Assembly: GCA_050258815.1 (NCBI GenBank)
Contig: JBLMZM010000090.1
Coordinates: forward strand, 62,001 to 126,000
Length of the DNA stretch: 64,000 bases
Direction of reading: 5' to 3'
DNA from: JAAXKN01 sp050258815
Lineage (GTDB): Bacteria > Bacteroidota > Ignavibacteria > Ignavibacteriales > SURF-24
In this document: positions 8,146 through 17,801 of the stretch, in pieces
How positions within the stretch are numbered: the first letter of the stretch is position 1
Layout of the letters: every line of letters begins with the position of its first letter
The notes under the pieces: model-generated
The model's input: only the letters and a program-made list of their open reading frames with translations
Database searches by the model: none
Told to the model about the DNA's origin: nothing
Position numbers and translations under genes: made by a program

Positions 8146-8180
8146 AACTCGTTATTTTCACTTAGAAATTAGGAGAAATT

Positions 8181-11100
8181 ATGCCTTATAGAATTCAAGA
8201 AAATGCGATGAAATCCATAAATACCATAACGATTGGGCTGGCTAGTCCTGATGATATCCTTTCCAGGTCCCACGGTGAAGTTACTAAACCGGAGACAATC
8301 AATTACAGGTCCTTCAGACCTGAAAAAGATGGATTGTTCTGCGAAAAGATATTCGGCCCTATCAAGGATTGGGAATGTCATTGCGGTAAATATAAGAGAA
8401 TCAGATATAAAGGAATTGTTTGCGACAGATGTGGTGTTGAGGTTACTCAGAAAGCGGTCAGAAGAGAAAGAATGGGTCATATTTCACTGGCTGTTCCTGT
8501 AGTTCACATATGGTTTTTCAGGGCTCTTCCGTCAAAGATCGGTAATATTATCGGGATGACGACCAAGGAGCTGGAAAAAATCATCTATTATGAATCATAT
8601 GTTGTCATTAATCCGGGTCCTACGGGTTTAAGCCCTAAAGACCTGATTTCGGAAGATCAGTATTTTGAAATTCTTTACTCTCTGCCTGCCGGCAATGAAA
8701 AGCTTGAGGATGATGATCCTAAGAAGTTTGTTGCAAAGATCGGCGGAGAAGCCATAAAAGAGCTCTTAAAAAGGACTGATGTTGACAATGTGTTCAAGGA
8801 ATTAAGAGAACAGGTTAAAGTTGAAACCTCACAGCAGAAGAAAAATGATGCGCTGAAGAGGCTCAGGGTTCTCGAAGCTTTCAGGGAAAAGGAAAACAAA
8901 ATTCTTAACAAACCTGAATGGATGGTCCTTAGTGTGATCCCGGTAATTCCTCCGGAATTAAGGCCTTTAGTACCCCTTGAGGGCGGAAGATTCGCTACAA
9001 GCGATCTTAACGACCTTTACAGAAGGGTTATTATTCGCAACAACAGATTGAAAAGATTAATTGATATAAAAGCTCCTGAGGTAATTCTCCGAAACGAAAA
9101 GAGAATGTTGCAGGAAGCTGTAGATGCTCTGTTTGATAATTCAAGGCGTGGCAATGCGGTCAGAAGCGACAGCAACAGGCCTCTGAAATCTCTCAGTGAC
9201 ATGCTAAAGGGTAAACAGGGACGGTTCCGTCAGAACCTGTTGGGAAAACGTGTTGATTATTCGGGCCGTTCTGTTATCGTAGTAGGGCCTGAACTTAAAC
9301 TCCATCAATGCGGTCTTCCAAAGGATATGGCTGTTGAACTCTTCAAGCCTTTTATTATAAGGAAACTGATAGAACGGGGTCATAATAAGACCGTTAAAAG
9401 TGCAAGGAAAGTAGTAGACAGGAAAGACCCGATTATATGGTCTATTCTTGAGAATATTATAGACGGACATCCGGTATTACTTAACCGTGCTCCTACGCTT
9501 CACAGACTGGGTATTCAGGCTTTCCAGCCCCTTTTAATTGATGGAAAAGCAATTCAGCTGCATCCTATGGTGTGTACAGCATTCAACGCCGATTTTGACG
9601 GTGATCAGATGGCTGTTCACGTTCCATTATCCTATGAAGCACAGCTGGAAGCAGTACTTCTCATGCTGAGCAGTCACAACATCCTTTCTCCTCAGAACGG
9701 TAGTCCTATAGTGGTTCCCACACAGGATATCGTGCTTGGATGCTATTACCTGACAAAGGTCAAGGACGGCTCAAGGGGCGAAGGTATGAGTTTCGGTTCC
9801 TCTGAAGAGGTGCTGATTGCATACAACTCCAGGGCAATAGACCTGCATGCACGTATTAAAGTAAGAATTGACGGGAAGATGATTGATACCACTACCGGCC
9901 GTGTGATCTTTAACCAGATCGTACCCAAGGAAATGGGATATTTCAATGAATTGCTAGTAAAGAAGATCTTCAGTGGTTTTATATATAAATTGTTTATTAA
10001 ACTGGGGAACAAAGTAACTGCGAAATTCCTCGATGACCTGAAGGATCTAGGTTTCAGGTACTCCACAGCCGGCGGCTTGTCGGTAAGCTTTGCAGATATG
10101 ATTGTTCCTGAAGAAAAAATTAAGCTTATTCAGGATTCAAACAAAAAAGTTGCTGACATTCTGAATGAGCATGAGCAGGGTGTTATTACAGACGCAGAAA
10201 GATACAACAAGATCATTGACGTCTGGACACACACTACAAATAACGTGGCAAAGTCACTTATGGAGAAATTGAGAAGTGATCAGAACGGTTTCAACTCACT
10301 TCATATGATGGTCGACTCAGGTGCAAGAGGCTCCCAGGAGCAGGTGCGTCAGCTGGCTGGTATGCGCGGTCTTATGATGAAGCCGCAGAAGAGCTTGACG
10401 GGTCAGTCCGGTGAAATCATCGAAAACCCGATCGTTGCCAACTTTAAGGAAGGCCTGTCGGTGTTGGAGTACTTCATTTCAACACACGGTGCCCGTAAAG
10501 GTCTGGCCGATACGGCTCTGAAAACGGCAGATGCCGGTTACCTTACAAGAAGACTCTGCGACGTGGCCCAGGATGTTATTATTTCTGAGATAGACTGCGG
10601 TACCATCCGTGGTGTGGCTGTAACGGCTCTTAAAGACGTTGAGCTGGAACGTGAGTCACTGGCAGAAAGAATTACAGGCCGTGTTGCTCAGGAAGACGTT
10701 TTTGATCCAAGGACTGATGAGGTTATTGTTGCTGCAGGTGATCTGATTACAGAAGAAATCGCCGAAGCAATAGAAGATGCCAACATTGAATCTGTATATA
10801 TCAGAACTGTGCTCACGTGCGAATCAAAACGCGGTGTTTGCGCTAAGTGTTATGGCAGAAACCTTACCAATGGAAAATTGGTTGAAATTGGTGAGGCTGT
10901 GGGCATCATTGCCGCTCAGTCAATCGGTGAACCAGGTACACAGCTTACACTGAGAACATTCCACCTTGGCGGTACTTCTTCAAGAATTGCAAGTCAGTCA
11001 CAAGTTGACTCAAGCGTTGAAGGACGTGTACAGTTTGAAAAGGTATACTTTGTTGAAAAGACAGATTTTATACTCGGAAAAGTCAAGATCGTCATCGGCA

Positions 11101-12416
11101 GAAGAGGCATTATCAACCTGCTTGACAAAGATAACAGGCAGATCAAGCGTTATGAAATACCTTATGGTGCAGAATTAAGGGTAGATGAAGATCAGTGGGT
11201 TAAGAAGGGAACACCTTTATACAACCACGATCCGTACAATGCCGTTATTCTGACCGATATTCAGGGACGCGTAAGCTTTGTTGACCTTGTTGACAGTGTT
11301 ACTATGCAGCAGGTTACTGACGAGCAGACAGGACACGTACAGAAGGTGGTTATCGAGTCCAAGGACAAGACATTGACACCAAGCATTCTGATTTCTGACG
11401 ATAACGGTAATAAAAAATTGTTCAACATTCCTACCAGGTCTTATATTTCTGTTGACGAAGGGGAATTCGTGCAGGCCGGTACAATTCTGGCGAAAATTTC
11501 GAAATCTGCTTCAAAAACCAGGGATATTACCGGTGGTTTACCGAGGGTTACTGAATTATTCGAGGCCAGGAGTCCGCATGATCCTGCCACGGTAGCAGAA
11601 ATCGAAGGTGTGGTTAAATTTGGTCAGAGGAAAAAAGGATCCAGGGAAATAGCCATTCTTGCTCCGGATCAGTCCTATGAAAAAGTTTATTCCGTGCCTT
11701 ACGGCAAGCACATCCTGGTTCAGGAAGGTGATGAGATCCCCGTTGGTGAAAAAATTACCGACGGACCGATCGATCCGCATGATATTTTGAAGATCAAAGG
11801 TACAAATGCAGTACAGGAATATCTGGTAAATGAAATTCAGGATGTTTACCGTCTGCAGGGTGTAAAAATAAATGACAAGCACATCGAAATAATTGTTAGA
11901 CAGATGCTGCAGAAGCTGAAAATTGTAAATTCGGGTGATACCAAGTTCATCGAGGAAGATTATGTTGACCGTGTTGAATTCAACGAGGAAAACGAGAAGA
12001 TCAAATCGACGGTCTATGTACAGGATCCCGGACATTCAAAATTCAGGGTCGGGCAGCTGGTTTCAAAGAACAAGTTCAGAGAAATCAACGCAGAGCTGAC
12101 AAGAAAAGGTAAAAAGGTAGTTGAGGCAAGAGATGCTGAACCTGCCACCTTTGAACATGTGCTTTTAGGAATTACTCAGGCTGCTCTTTCAACTGACAGC
12201 TTTATTTCTGCTGCTTCGTTCCAGGAAACCACAAAGGTTCTGACAAATGCGGCAACAGAAGCAAAAACCGACTTCCTTATCGGATTAAAGGAAAACGTAG
12301 TAATGGGACATCTGATCCCAGCAGGCACCGGTTTAAAGAAGTATAAGAAGATTATACTTAAGGCCGATGAAGCTGAAAAAGAGAAGCCCGTAGAGGTTAG
12401 TACATCAATCAGCTGA
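8181..12416 (+). CDS. rpoC: DNA-directed RNA polymerase subunit beta'
   Basis: A 1411-residue subunit carrying the catalytic magnesium loop FNADFDGDQMAVHVP. The N-terminal zinc site is CHCGKYKRIRYKGIVCDRCG; the second zinc site is CESKRGVCAKCYG near residue 880. The bridge-helix/trigger-loop region (GARGSQEQVRQLAGMRGLM; IGEPGTQLTLRTFHLGG) is intact. ATG 8181 is preceded by AGGAG. Co-transcribed with rpoB. Confidence 0.98.
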   Translation: MPYRIQENAMKSINTITIGLASPDDILSRSHGEVTKPETINYRSFRPEKDGLFCEKIFGPIKDWECHCGKYKRIRYKGIVCDRCGVEVTQKAVRRERMGHISLAVPVVHIWFFRALPSKIGNIIGMTTKELEKIIYYESYVVINPGPTGLSPKDLISEDQYFEILYSLPAGNEKLEDDDPKKFVAKIGGEAIKELLKRTDVDNVFKELREQVKVETSQQKKNDALKRLRVLEAFREKENKILNKPEWMVLSVIPVIPPELRPLVPLEGGRFATSDLNDLYRRVIIRNNRLKRLIDIKAPEVILRNEKRMLQEAVDALFDNSRRGNAVRSDSNRPLKSLSDMLKGKQGRFRQNLLGKRVDYSGRSVIVVGPELKLHQCGLPKDMAVELFKPFIIRKLIERGHNKTVKSARKVVDRKDPIIWSILENIIDGHPVLLNRAPTLHRLGIQAFQPLLIDGKAIQLHPMVCTAFNADFDGDQMAVHVPLSYEAQLEAVLLMLSSHNILSPQNGSPIVVPTQDIVLGCYYLTKVKDGSRGEGMSFGSSEEVLIAYNSRAIDLHARIKVRIDGKMIDTTTGRVIFNQIVPKEMGYFNELLVKKIFSGFIYKLFIKLGNKVTAKFLDDLKDLGFRYSTAGGLSVSFADMIVPEEKIKLIQDSNKKVADILNEHEQGVITDAERYNKIIDVWTHTTNNVAKSLMEKLRSDQNGFNSLHMMVDSGARGSQEQVRQLAGMRGLMMKPQKSLTGQSGEIIENPIVANFKEGLSVLEYFISTHGARKGLADTALKTADAGYLTRRLCDVAQDVIISEIDCGTIRGVAVTALKDVELERESLAERITGRVAQEDVFDPRTDEVIVAAGDLITEEIAEAIEDANIESVYIRTVLTCESKRGVCAKCYGRNLTNGKLVEIGEAVGIIAAQSIGEPGTQLTLRTFHLGGTSSRIASQSQVDSSVEGRVQFEKVYFVEKTDFILGKVKIVIGRRGIINLLDKDNRQIKRYEIPYGAELRVDEDQWVKKGTPLYNHDPYNAVILTDIQGRVSFVDLVDSVTMQQVTDEQTGHVQKVVIESKDKTLTPSILISDDNGNKKLFNIPTRSYISVDEGEFVQAGTILAKISKSASKTRDITGGLPRVTELFEARSPHDPATVAEIEGVVKFGQRKKGSREIAILAPDQSYEKVYSVPYGKHILVQEGDEIPVGEKITDGPIDPHDILKIKGTNAVQEYLVNEIQDVYRLQGVKINDKHIEIIVRQMLQKLKIVNSGDTKFIEEDYVDRVEFNEENEKIKSTVYVQDPGHSKFRVGQLVSKNKFREINAELTRKGKKVVEARDAEPATFEHVLLGITQAALSTDSFISAASFQETTKVLTNAATEAKTDFLIGLKENVVMGHLIPAGTGLKKYKKIILKADEAEKEKPVEVSTSIS

Positions 12417-12426
12417 GTTAATTAAG

Positions 12427-12453
12427 GAAATCCGTGTTTTTAACACGGATTTC
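12427..12453 (+). terminator. Hairpin after rpoC
   Basis: A perfect 12-bp stem (12427-12438 with 12442-12453) and TTT loop, 10 bases after the rpoC stop. No clean T-run follows (CTGAATTAATTC), so termination may be partial or the stem may serve as a 3' end stabiliser. A separate promoter for the str genes lies just downstream. Confidence 0.55.
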
Positions 12454-12475
12454 TGAATTAATTCTAAGCTTTTAC

Positions 12476-12504
12476 TTGACAATAAAATTATATCTGTATA
12501 TATT
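12476..12504 (+). promoter_or_regulatory. Sigma-70-type promoter of the str operon
   Basis: Consensus TTGACA (12476-12481), 17-base spacer, TATATT (12499-12504), located between the post-rpoC hairpin and rpsL. Predicted start near 12511, leaving a leader of about 35 bases with AGGAGG at 12534-12539. Confidence 0.7.
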
Positions 12505-12545
12505 TACAGTCTAAAATTTTTCTATGAATACTAGGAGGAAAATTA

Positions 12546-12923
12546 GTGCCCACGATAAATCAATTAGTAAGAAAAGGGCGTGTTCAGATACTGGCAAAAA
12601 ACAAGGCTCCGGCTCTTGACGCTTGTCCTCAGAAAAGAGGAGTATGTACCAGGGTTTATACGACTACACCAAAGAAACCGAATTCAGCACTAAGAAAAGT
12701 TGCTAGAGTAAGATTGACGAATGGAATGGAAGTTACGGCCTACATACCAGGTGAAGGTCATAATTTACAGGAGCACTCAATTGTTTTGATTAGAGGTGGT
12801 AGAGTTAAAGATTTGCCCGGTGTACGTTATCATATAATTCGTGGTACACTTGATACTAGCGGTGTTGAAGACAGAAGAAAAGCTAGATCAAAATACGGCG
12901 CTAAAAAACCTAAAGCAAAATAA
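12546..12923 (+). CDS. rpsL: 30S ribosomal protein S12
   Basis: A 125-residue decoding-centre protein. TTPKKPNSALRKVARVRL and the RGGRVKDLPGVRYH loop keep the lysines whose mutation causes streptomycin resistance, so the allele looks sensitive. GTG start 7 bases after AGGAGG; the protein begins MPTINQLVRKGR as in the family. First gene of the str operon. Confidence 0.97.
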   Translation: MPTINQLVRKGRVQILAKNKAPALDACPQKRGVCTRVYTTTPKKPNSALRKVARVRLTNGMEVTAYIPGEGHNLQEHSIVLIRGGRVKDLPGVRYHIIRGTLDTSGVEDRRKARSKYGAKKPKAK

Positions 12924-12932
12924 AGCAGAGAT

Positions 12933-13400
12933 ATGAGAAAAAGAAGAGCTGAAAAAAGATATATTAAACCGGATCCAAAATATAATGATCTGGTACTCGC
13001 AAAGTTCATCAATGCAATTATGTATGATGGCGAGAAATCTGTTGCACGCAAGGTAATCTATGACAGTTTCGAATTAATAGAGGAACGTACAAAGAAACCT
13101 GCAATGGAAGTTTTCACAAAGGCAGTCAACAATGTACAGCCTTATGTAGAAGTCAGAAGCCGCAGAGTCGGCGGTGCAACGTATCAGGTGCCCATGGAAG
13201 TCAGGCCAGAACGCCGGCTTGCACTGGCATTCAGATGGTTGAAGACCTATGCCAGAGCTAGAAACGACAAATCTATGGCTGCAAAGTTAGCCTCAGAGCT
13301 GATCGCTGCTTCAAATGGGGAAGGTTCTTCTATAAAGAAAAAAGATGATACGCACAAAATGGCAGAAGCAAATAAGGCTTTTGCTCACTTCAAATGGTAA
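12933..13400 (+). CDS. rpsG: 30S ribosomal protein S7
   Basis: A 155-residue protein that nucleates the 30S head and binds the 3' major domain of 16S rRNA. Recognised by MRKRRAEKRYIKPDPKYND, AVNNVQPYVEVRSRRVGGATYQVP and the terminal HKMAEANKAFAHFKW. Starts 9 bases after rpsL, within the usual rpsL-rpsG-fusA-tuf order. Confidence 0.97.
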   Translation: MRKRRAEKRYIKPDPKYNDLVLAKFINAIMYDGEKSVARKVIYDSFELIEERTKKPAMEVFTKAVNNVQPYVEVRSRRVGGATYQVPMEVRPERRLALAFRWLKTYARARNDKSMAAKLASELIAASNGEGSSIKKKDDTHKMAEANKAFAHFKW

Positions 13401-13430
13401 TTTAAGAACAAGGAAAGATTTAATTTATTT

Positions 13431-15530
13431 ATGGCAGATAGAGTTAGCATAGACAAAGTAAGAAATATCGGTATTATGGCGCACATTGACGCCGGTAAGA
13501 CAACTACGACTGAACGTATATTGTTTTACACCGGTAAAACACATCGCATCGGTGAGGTACACGAAGGTGCTGCCACAATGGATTGGATGGAGCAGGAGAA
13601 AGAGCGTGGAATTACCATTACTAGTGCATCTACAACATGTTTTTGGAATGGTCATCACATTAATATTATAGATACTCCGGGTCACGTGGATTTTACTGTA
13701 GAAGTAGAGAGATCTTTACGTGTTCTGGATGGTGCTATAGCTCTTTTCTGTGCAGTTGGCGGAGTTGAACCACAGTCCGAGACTGTATGGAGACAAGCTG
13801 ACAAGTACGGGGTACCCAGAATAGCTTTTGTAAACAAAATGGACAGGGTTGGCGCCGATTTTTATCACGCAGTTGATATGATGCGCGAACGCCTGGGAGC
13901 GAATGCAATTCCCATTTCTTTGCCTATTGGCGAAGGCGACCTTTTCGCCGGAGAAATCGATCTCATCACGTTCAAAGCCAGAATGTATAACGAAGATTCA
14001 TATGGCGCAACATTCGAAGAGATTGAAATACCGGCAAGTCTGAGGGAGCTTGCAAATAAATTTAGAACAAAGATGCTTGAAGCAGTTTCTGATGTAGATG
14101 ATACACTGCTCGAGAAATATCTTGATGGTCAGGAAATAACCGAAGGTGAAATAAAGAAAGTATTGCGTTTAGCAACACTGCAGGCGAAGATAATTCCTGT
14201 ACTTTGCGGTTCCTCCTTCAAGAATAAAGGCGTACAGCGCCTGCTTGATTCAGTAATTGATTTTCTTCCTTCACCGCTTGATGCTGGTGAATTGGTAGCT
14301 CATCATCCGGATTCAAGCGATGAAATAATCCGCAAGATTGACTCTAAAGAAGAGTTTACCGGACTTGCATTCAAGATTCAGACAGATCCTTACGTTGGTA
14401 AGCTTACTTATGTGAGAATTTACAGCGGTACTTGCAAGGCTGGATCATATGTTTATAATTCAGTGAGCGGGAAAAAGGAAAGAGTTGGCCGAATTTTGCA
14501 GATGCACGCAAATCACAGGATGGATATTGATGATATTCAGGCTGGTGACATTGCGGCAATAGTAGGCTTAAAGTATACAAAGACAGGTGATACGCTCTGT
14601 TCAGAGAAAGATCCTGTTATACTTGAGAAGATGATCTTCCCGGAACCCGTTATTGAAATTGCAATTGAGCCCAAAACAAAGGCTGATCAGGATAAACTTT
14701 CTGACGCATTGTCGAAGTTATCCGATGAAGATCCAACATTTAGGGTTAAAGTTAATGATGAAACCGGACAGACATTAATCAGTGGTATGGGCGAGCTTCA
14801 CCTTGAAATTCTGGTGGACAGAATGAAAAGAGAGTTTAAGGTAGAGGCAAACGTTGGAAAACCGCAGGTAGCCTACAGGGAATCAATATTGAACACTGTT
14901 AACTCTGAAGGTAAATTTGTAAAACAGTCTGGTGGCCGCGGTAAATTTGGACATGTCTGGATTGAGCTCGGACCAAACGAACCTGGCAAGGGTTACGAAT
15001 TTATAAATGCAATAGTTGGCGGGGTAATCCCGAAGGAATATATACCCGCTGTTTCAGCTGGTATTCAGGAAGCAATGCGCAATGGTGTTATAGCAGGATT
15101 TCCGGTTGTGGATATTAAGGCAAAGCTTTATGATGGTTCTTATCACGATGTAGATTCAGATGAAATTTCTTTTAAAGTCGCAGGAAGTATTGCTTTCAAA
15201 GAAGGTGCAAGAAAAGCAAAACCAGTATTGTTGGAACCGATGATGGCGGTTGAAGTTACCACACCTGAGGATTATCTGGGTGATATCATGGGTGATTTAA
15301 ATTCACGCAGGGGTAAGATTGAAGGATTTGCTGCGAGAAAGGATGCACAGATAATAAAGGCTGTTGTTCCTTTGGCTGAAATGTTCGGATATGCAACTAT
15401 TCTGAGAAGTATGACTCAGGGCAGGGCAATCTATTCAATGCAGTTCTCGCATTATTCAGAGGTACCTAAATCAATAGCCGATGAGATTGCTGAAAAAACT
15501 CAGTCTAAAAAGTCCGTGTCAACAATTTAA
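13431..15530 (+). CDS. fusA: Elongation factor G
   Basis: A 699-residue translocation GTPase. Domain I carries AHIDAGKTTTTERIL (G1), RGITITSA (G2), DTPGHVDF (G3) and NKMDRVGAD (G4). Domain II starts near residue 305 and domains III-V follow with QSGGRGKFGHVW and YHDVDSDEISFKVAGS. The length matches the canonical housekeeping EF-G, and its place before tuf supports this over the EF-G2 paralogue. Confidence 0.97.
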   Translation: MADRVSIDKVRNIGIMAHIDAGKTTTTERILFYTGKTHRIGEVHEGAATMDWMEQEKERGITITSASTTCFWNGHHINIIDTPGHVDFTVEVERSLRVLDGAIALFCAVGGVEPQSETVWRQADKYGVPRIAFVNKMDRVGADFYHAVDMMRERLGANAIPISLPIGEGDLFAGEIDLITFKARMYNEDSYGATFEEIEIPASLRELANKFRTKMLEAVSDVDDTLLEKYLDGQEITEGEIKKVLRLATLQAKIIPVLCGSSFKNKGVQRLLDSVIDFLPSPLDAGELVAHHPDSSDEIIRKIDSKEEFTGLAFKIQTDPYVGKLTYVRIYSGTCKAGSYVYNSVSGKKERVGRILQMHANHRMDIDDIQAGDIAAIVGLKYTKTGDTLCSEKDPVILEKMIFPEPVIEIAIEPKTKADQDKLSDALSKLSDEDPTFRVKVNDETGQTLISGMGELHLEILVDRMKREFKVEANVGKPQVAYRESILNTVNSEGKFVKQSGGRGKFGHVWIELGPNEPGKGYEFINAIVGGVIPKEYIPAVSAGIQEAMRNGVIAGFPVVDIKAKLYDGSYHDVDSDEISFKVAGSIAFKEGARKAKPVLLEPMMAVEVTTPEDYLGDIMGDLNSRRGKIEGFAARKDAQIIKAVVPLAEMFGYATILRSMTQGRAIYSMQFSHYSEVPKSIADEIAEKTQSKKSVSTI

Positions 15531-15572
15531 TACAAGATTATAAAAGAAAAGTAAAATAATAAGGAGAACTCG

Positions 15573-16781
15573 ATGGCCAAAGAAAAATTTGATAGGAGTA
15601 AACCTCACGTTAACGTGGGTACAATCGGACACGTAGATCATGGTAAAACTACGTTAACAGCTGCCATTACAATGGCACTCAGTAAGAAAGGTTTATCTGC
15701 TAAAAGAACATTTGACAGTATTGATAATGCCCCTGAAGAAAGAGAAAGAGGTATTACCATTGCAACAGCACACGTTGAATATTCAACTGCTGCAAGACAT
15801 TACGCACACGTTGACTGTCCTGGTCACGCTGATTATGTTAAGAACATGATCACCGGTGCTGCTCAGATGGACGGTGCTATACTGGTTGTTGCTGCTACAG
15901 ATGGTCCTATGCCTCAGACAAGAGAACACATTCTGTTAGCTCGTCAGGTAGGTGTTCCTAGAATAGTAGTTTTCATGAATAAAGTTGATATGGTTGATGA
16001 TCCAGAATTGATTGAACTTGTTGAAGTTGAATTGAGAGATCTGTTAAATCAGTATGAATTCCCAGGCGACGAGATTCCTATTATTAAGGGTTCTGCTTTA
16101 CATGCACTTGATGCTGCAAGCAATGACAGTGTTCCTGTAACAGATGAAAGATTAAATTGCATCTGGGAACTGATGGATGCTGTTGACTCATACATTCCTG
16201 TTCCTGAAAGAAGTGTTGACAAACCATTCCTGATGCCTGTTGAAGACGTTTTCTCAATCACTGGCCGTGGTACTGTTGCTACAGGCAGAGTTGAAAGAGG
16301 ACAGGTTAAGATCCAGGAAGAAGTTGAACTTATCGGTCTCGGTGTTCACAAGAAAACAGTTGTTACCGGTATCGAAATGTTCAGAAAAGAATTAGATTCA
16401 GCTATGGCTGGTGACAACGCTGGTATTCTTTTAAGAGGCGTTGATAAAAATGAAATTGAAAGAGGTATGGTTTTAGCTAAAACCGGAAGCATAACACCGC
16501 ATAAGGTTTTTGAAGGTTCAGTTTACATTCTTTCAAAAGAAGAAGGTGGACGTCATACTCCTTTCTTTAATGGTTACAGACCTCAGTTCTATTTCAGAAC
16601 AACTGACGTGACCGGTGTTGCTCATCTTCCTGAAGGTACAGAAATGGTTATGCCTGGTGATAACGTGAAATTGAAAGTAGATCTGATCACAGAAATCGCT
16701 ATGGAAGAAGGTTTGAGATTTGCTATCCGTGAAGGTGGTAGAACAGTTGGTGCTGGTGTTGTAACTAAAATTTATGAATAA
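15573..16781 (+). CDS. tuf: Elongation factor Tu
   Basis: A 402-residue GTPase that delivers aminoacyl-tRNA. Visible motifs are GHVDHGKTTLTAAIT (G1), DCPGHADYVKNM (G3) and MNKVDMVDD (G4); domain 2 has the GRGTVATGRVERG stretch and domain 3 ends RTVGAGVVTKI. Preceded by AAGGAG before ATG 15573. This is the only tuf in the window; the second copy often found in the tRNA-secE cluster is replaced there by rpmG. Confidence 0.98.
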   Translation: MAKEKFDRSKPHVNVGTIGHVDHGKTTLTAAITMALSKKGLSAKRTFDSIDNAPEERERGITIATAHVEYSTAARHYAHVDCPGHADYVKNMITGAAQMDGAILVVAATDGPMPQTREHILLARQVGVPRIVVFMNKVDMVDDPELIELVEVELRDLLNQYEFPGDEIPIIKGSALHALDAASNDSVPVTDERLNCIWELMDAVDSYIPVPERSVDKPFLMPVEDVFSITGRGTVATGRVERGQVKIQEEVELIGLGVHKKTVVTGIEMFRKELDSAMAGDNAGILLRGVDKNEIERGMVLAKTGSITPHKVFEGSVYILSKEEGGRHTPFFNGYRPQFYFRTTDVTGVAHLPEGTEMVMPGDNVKLKVDLITEIAMEEGLRFAIREGGRTVGAGVVTKIYE

Positions 16782-16793
16782 ATTATAAATGCT

Positions 16794-16819
16794 AGGGGGA
16801 GAGTAAAAACTTTCCCTCT
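16794..16819 (+). terminator. Hairpin between tuf and rpsJ
   Basis: An 11-bp stem (16794-16804 with 16809-16819, two G-U pairs) and AAAA loop in the 64-base gap. There is no T-run, so it is more likely an attenuating or processing structure than a full terminator. It separates the highly expressed tuf from the S10 genes. Confidence 0.45.
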
Positions 16820-16845
16820 GGTGTTAATTGCATAGGAGTTTTAAA

Positions 16846-17154
16846 GTGCCTGGTCAAAAGATTAGAATTAAATTGAAATCATATGATCATATTCTTATTG
16901 ATAAGTCAACAGAAAAGATCATAAAAACTGTAAAAAGTACTGGTGCCGTTGTTTCTGGTCCAATTCCATTACCAACAAAGAAAACAATTTTTACGGTTTT
17001 GCGTTCACCTCACGTTGACAAGAAATCAAGAGAACAGTTTGAAATTAGAGCACATAAAAGAATTATAGATATTCATAACTCAAATAATAAAACCGTCGAT
17101 TCATTAAGTAAATTGGAAATTCCGGCGGGTGTCGATATCGAGATAAAGTTATAA
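16846..17154 (+). CDS. rpsJ: 30S ribosomal protein S10
   Basis: A 102-residue 30S head protein that also pairs with NusB in antitermination. Contains IRIKLKSYDHILID, GPIPLPTKKTIFTVLRSPHVDKKSREQFEIRAHKR. An in-frame TTG lies at 16828, but GTG 16846 follows AGGAG (16834-16838) and gives the usual MPGQKIRIK start. First gene of the S10 cluster. Confidence 0.96.
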   Translation: MPGQKIRIKLKSYDHILIDKSTEKIIKTVKSTGAVVSGPIPLPTKKTIFTVLRSPHVDKKSREQFEIRAHKRIIDIHNSNNKTVDSLSKLEIPAGVDIEIKL

Positions 17155-17165
17155 GGATACTTAAA

Positions 17166-17786
17166 ATGCCTGGATTGATTGGTAAAAAAATAGGAATGAG
17201 TAATATCTTTACAAATGACGGTCAACTTATTCCTGTAACAATTATAAATGCTGGACCTTGCCCCGTTTTGAATGTTCTGACTAAAGATAAAAACGGTTAT
17301 AATGCTTTGCAGTTCGGATTCAAAGAATGCACAGAAAAGAACGTAAGCAAGCCTGTTTTAGGTCAGTTTAAGAAAAACAACATGACACCGACAAAGATCG
17401 TGAAGGAATTCAGGAATTTTGATGTAGATCAGTATAAAGTAGGCGACAGTGTTGGTGTTGAAATCTTTACTGAAGGTGATACTGTAAAAGTAACAGGTCG
17501 CAGCAAAGGAAAAGGTTTCCATGGTGTAATGAGAAGGCATGGATTTGGTGGTGTAGGCGGTACTACACACGGACAGAGTGACAGGTTAAGAGCTCCTGGT
17601 TCAATAGGTGCTAGTTCATACCCTTCGAGAGTATTCAAGGGTCAGAGAATGGCCGGACGTATGGGTTTTGAGCAAGTAACCGTTGCAAATCTTAAAATTG
17701 TAAAAATAATTCCTGAAAAGAACATATTGATGGTAAAAGGTGCAATTCCTGGTGCCATTAACTCAATTGTCGAAATCAATAAGTAA
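17166..17786 (+). CDS. rplC: 50S ribosomal protein L3
   Basis: A 206-residue early-assembly protein near the peptidyl-transferase centre. The internal loop SKGKGFHGVMRRHGFGG and the QSDRLRAPGSIGASSYPSRVFKGQRMAGRMG stretch (quoted from two adjacent segments) identify it; this includes the glutamine methylated in many bacteria. Starts 11 bases after rpsJ. Confidence 0.97.
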   Translation: MPGLIGKKIGMSNIFTNDGQLIPVTIINAGPCPVLNVLTKDKNGYNALQFGFKECTEKNVSKPVLGQFKKNNMTPTKIVKEFRNFDVDQYKVGDSVGVEIFTEGDTVKVTGRSKGKGFHGVMRRHGFGGVGGTTHGQSDRLRAPGSIGASSYPSRVFKGQRMAGRMGFEQVTVANLKIVKIIPEKNILMVKGAIPGAINSIVEINK

Positions 17787-17801
17787 TTGTATGGTTAAAA
17801 G

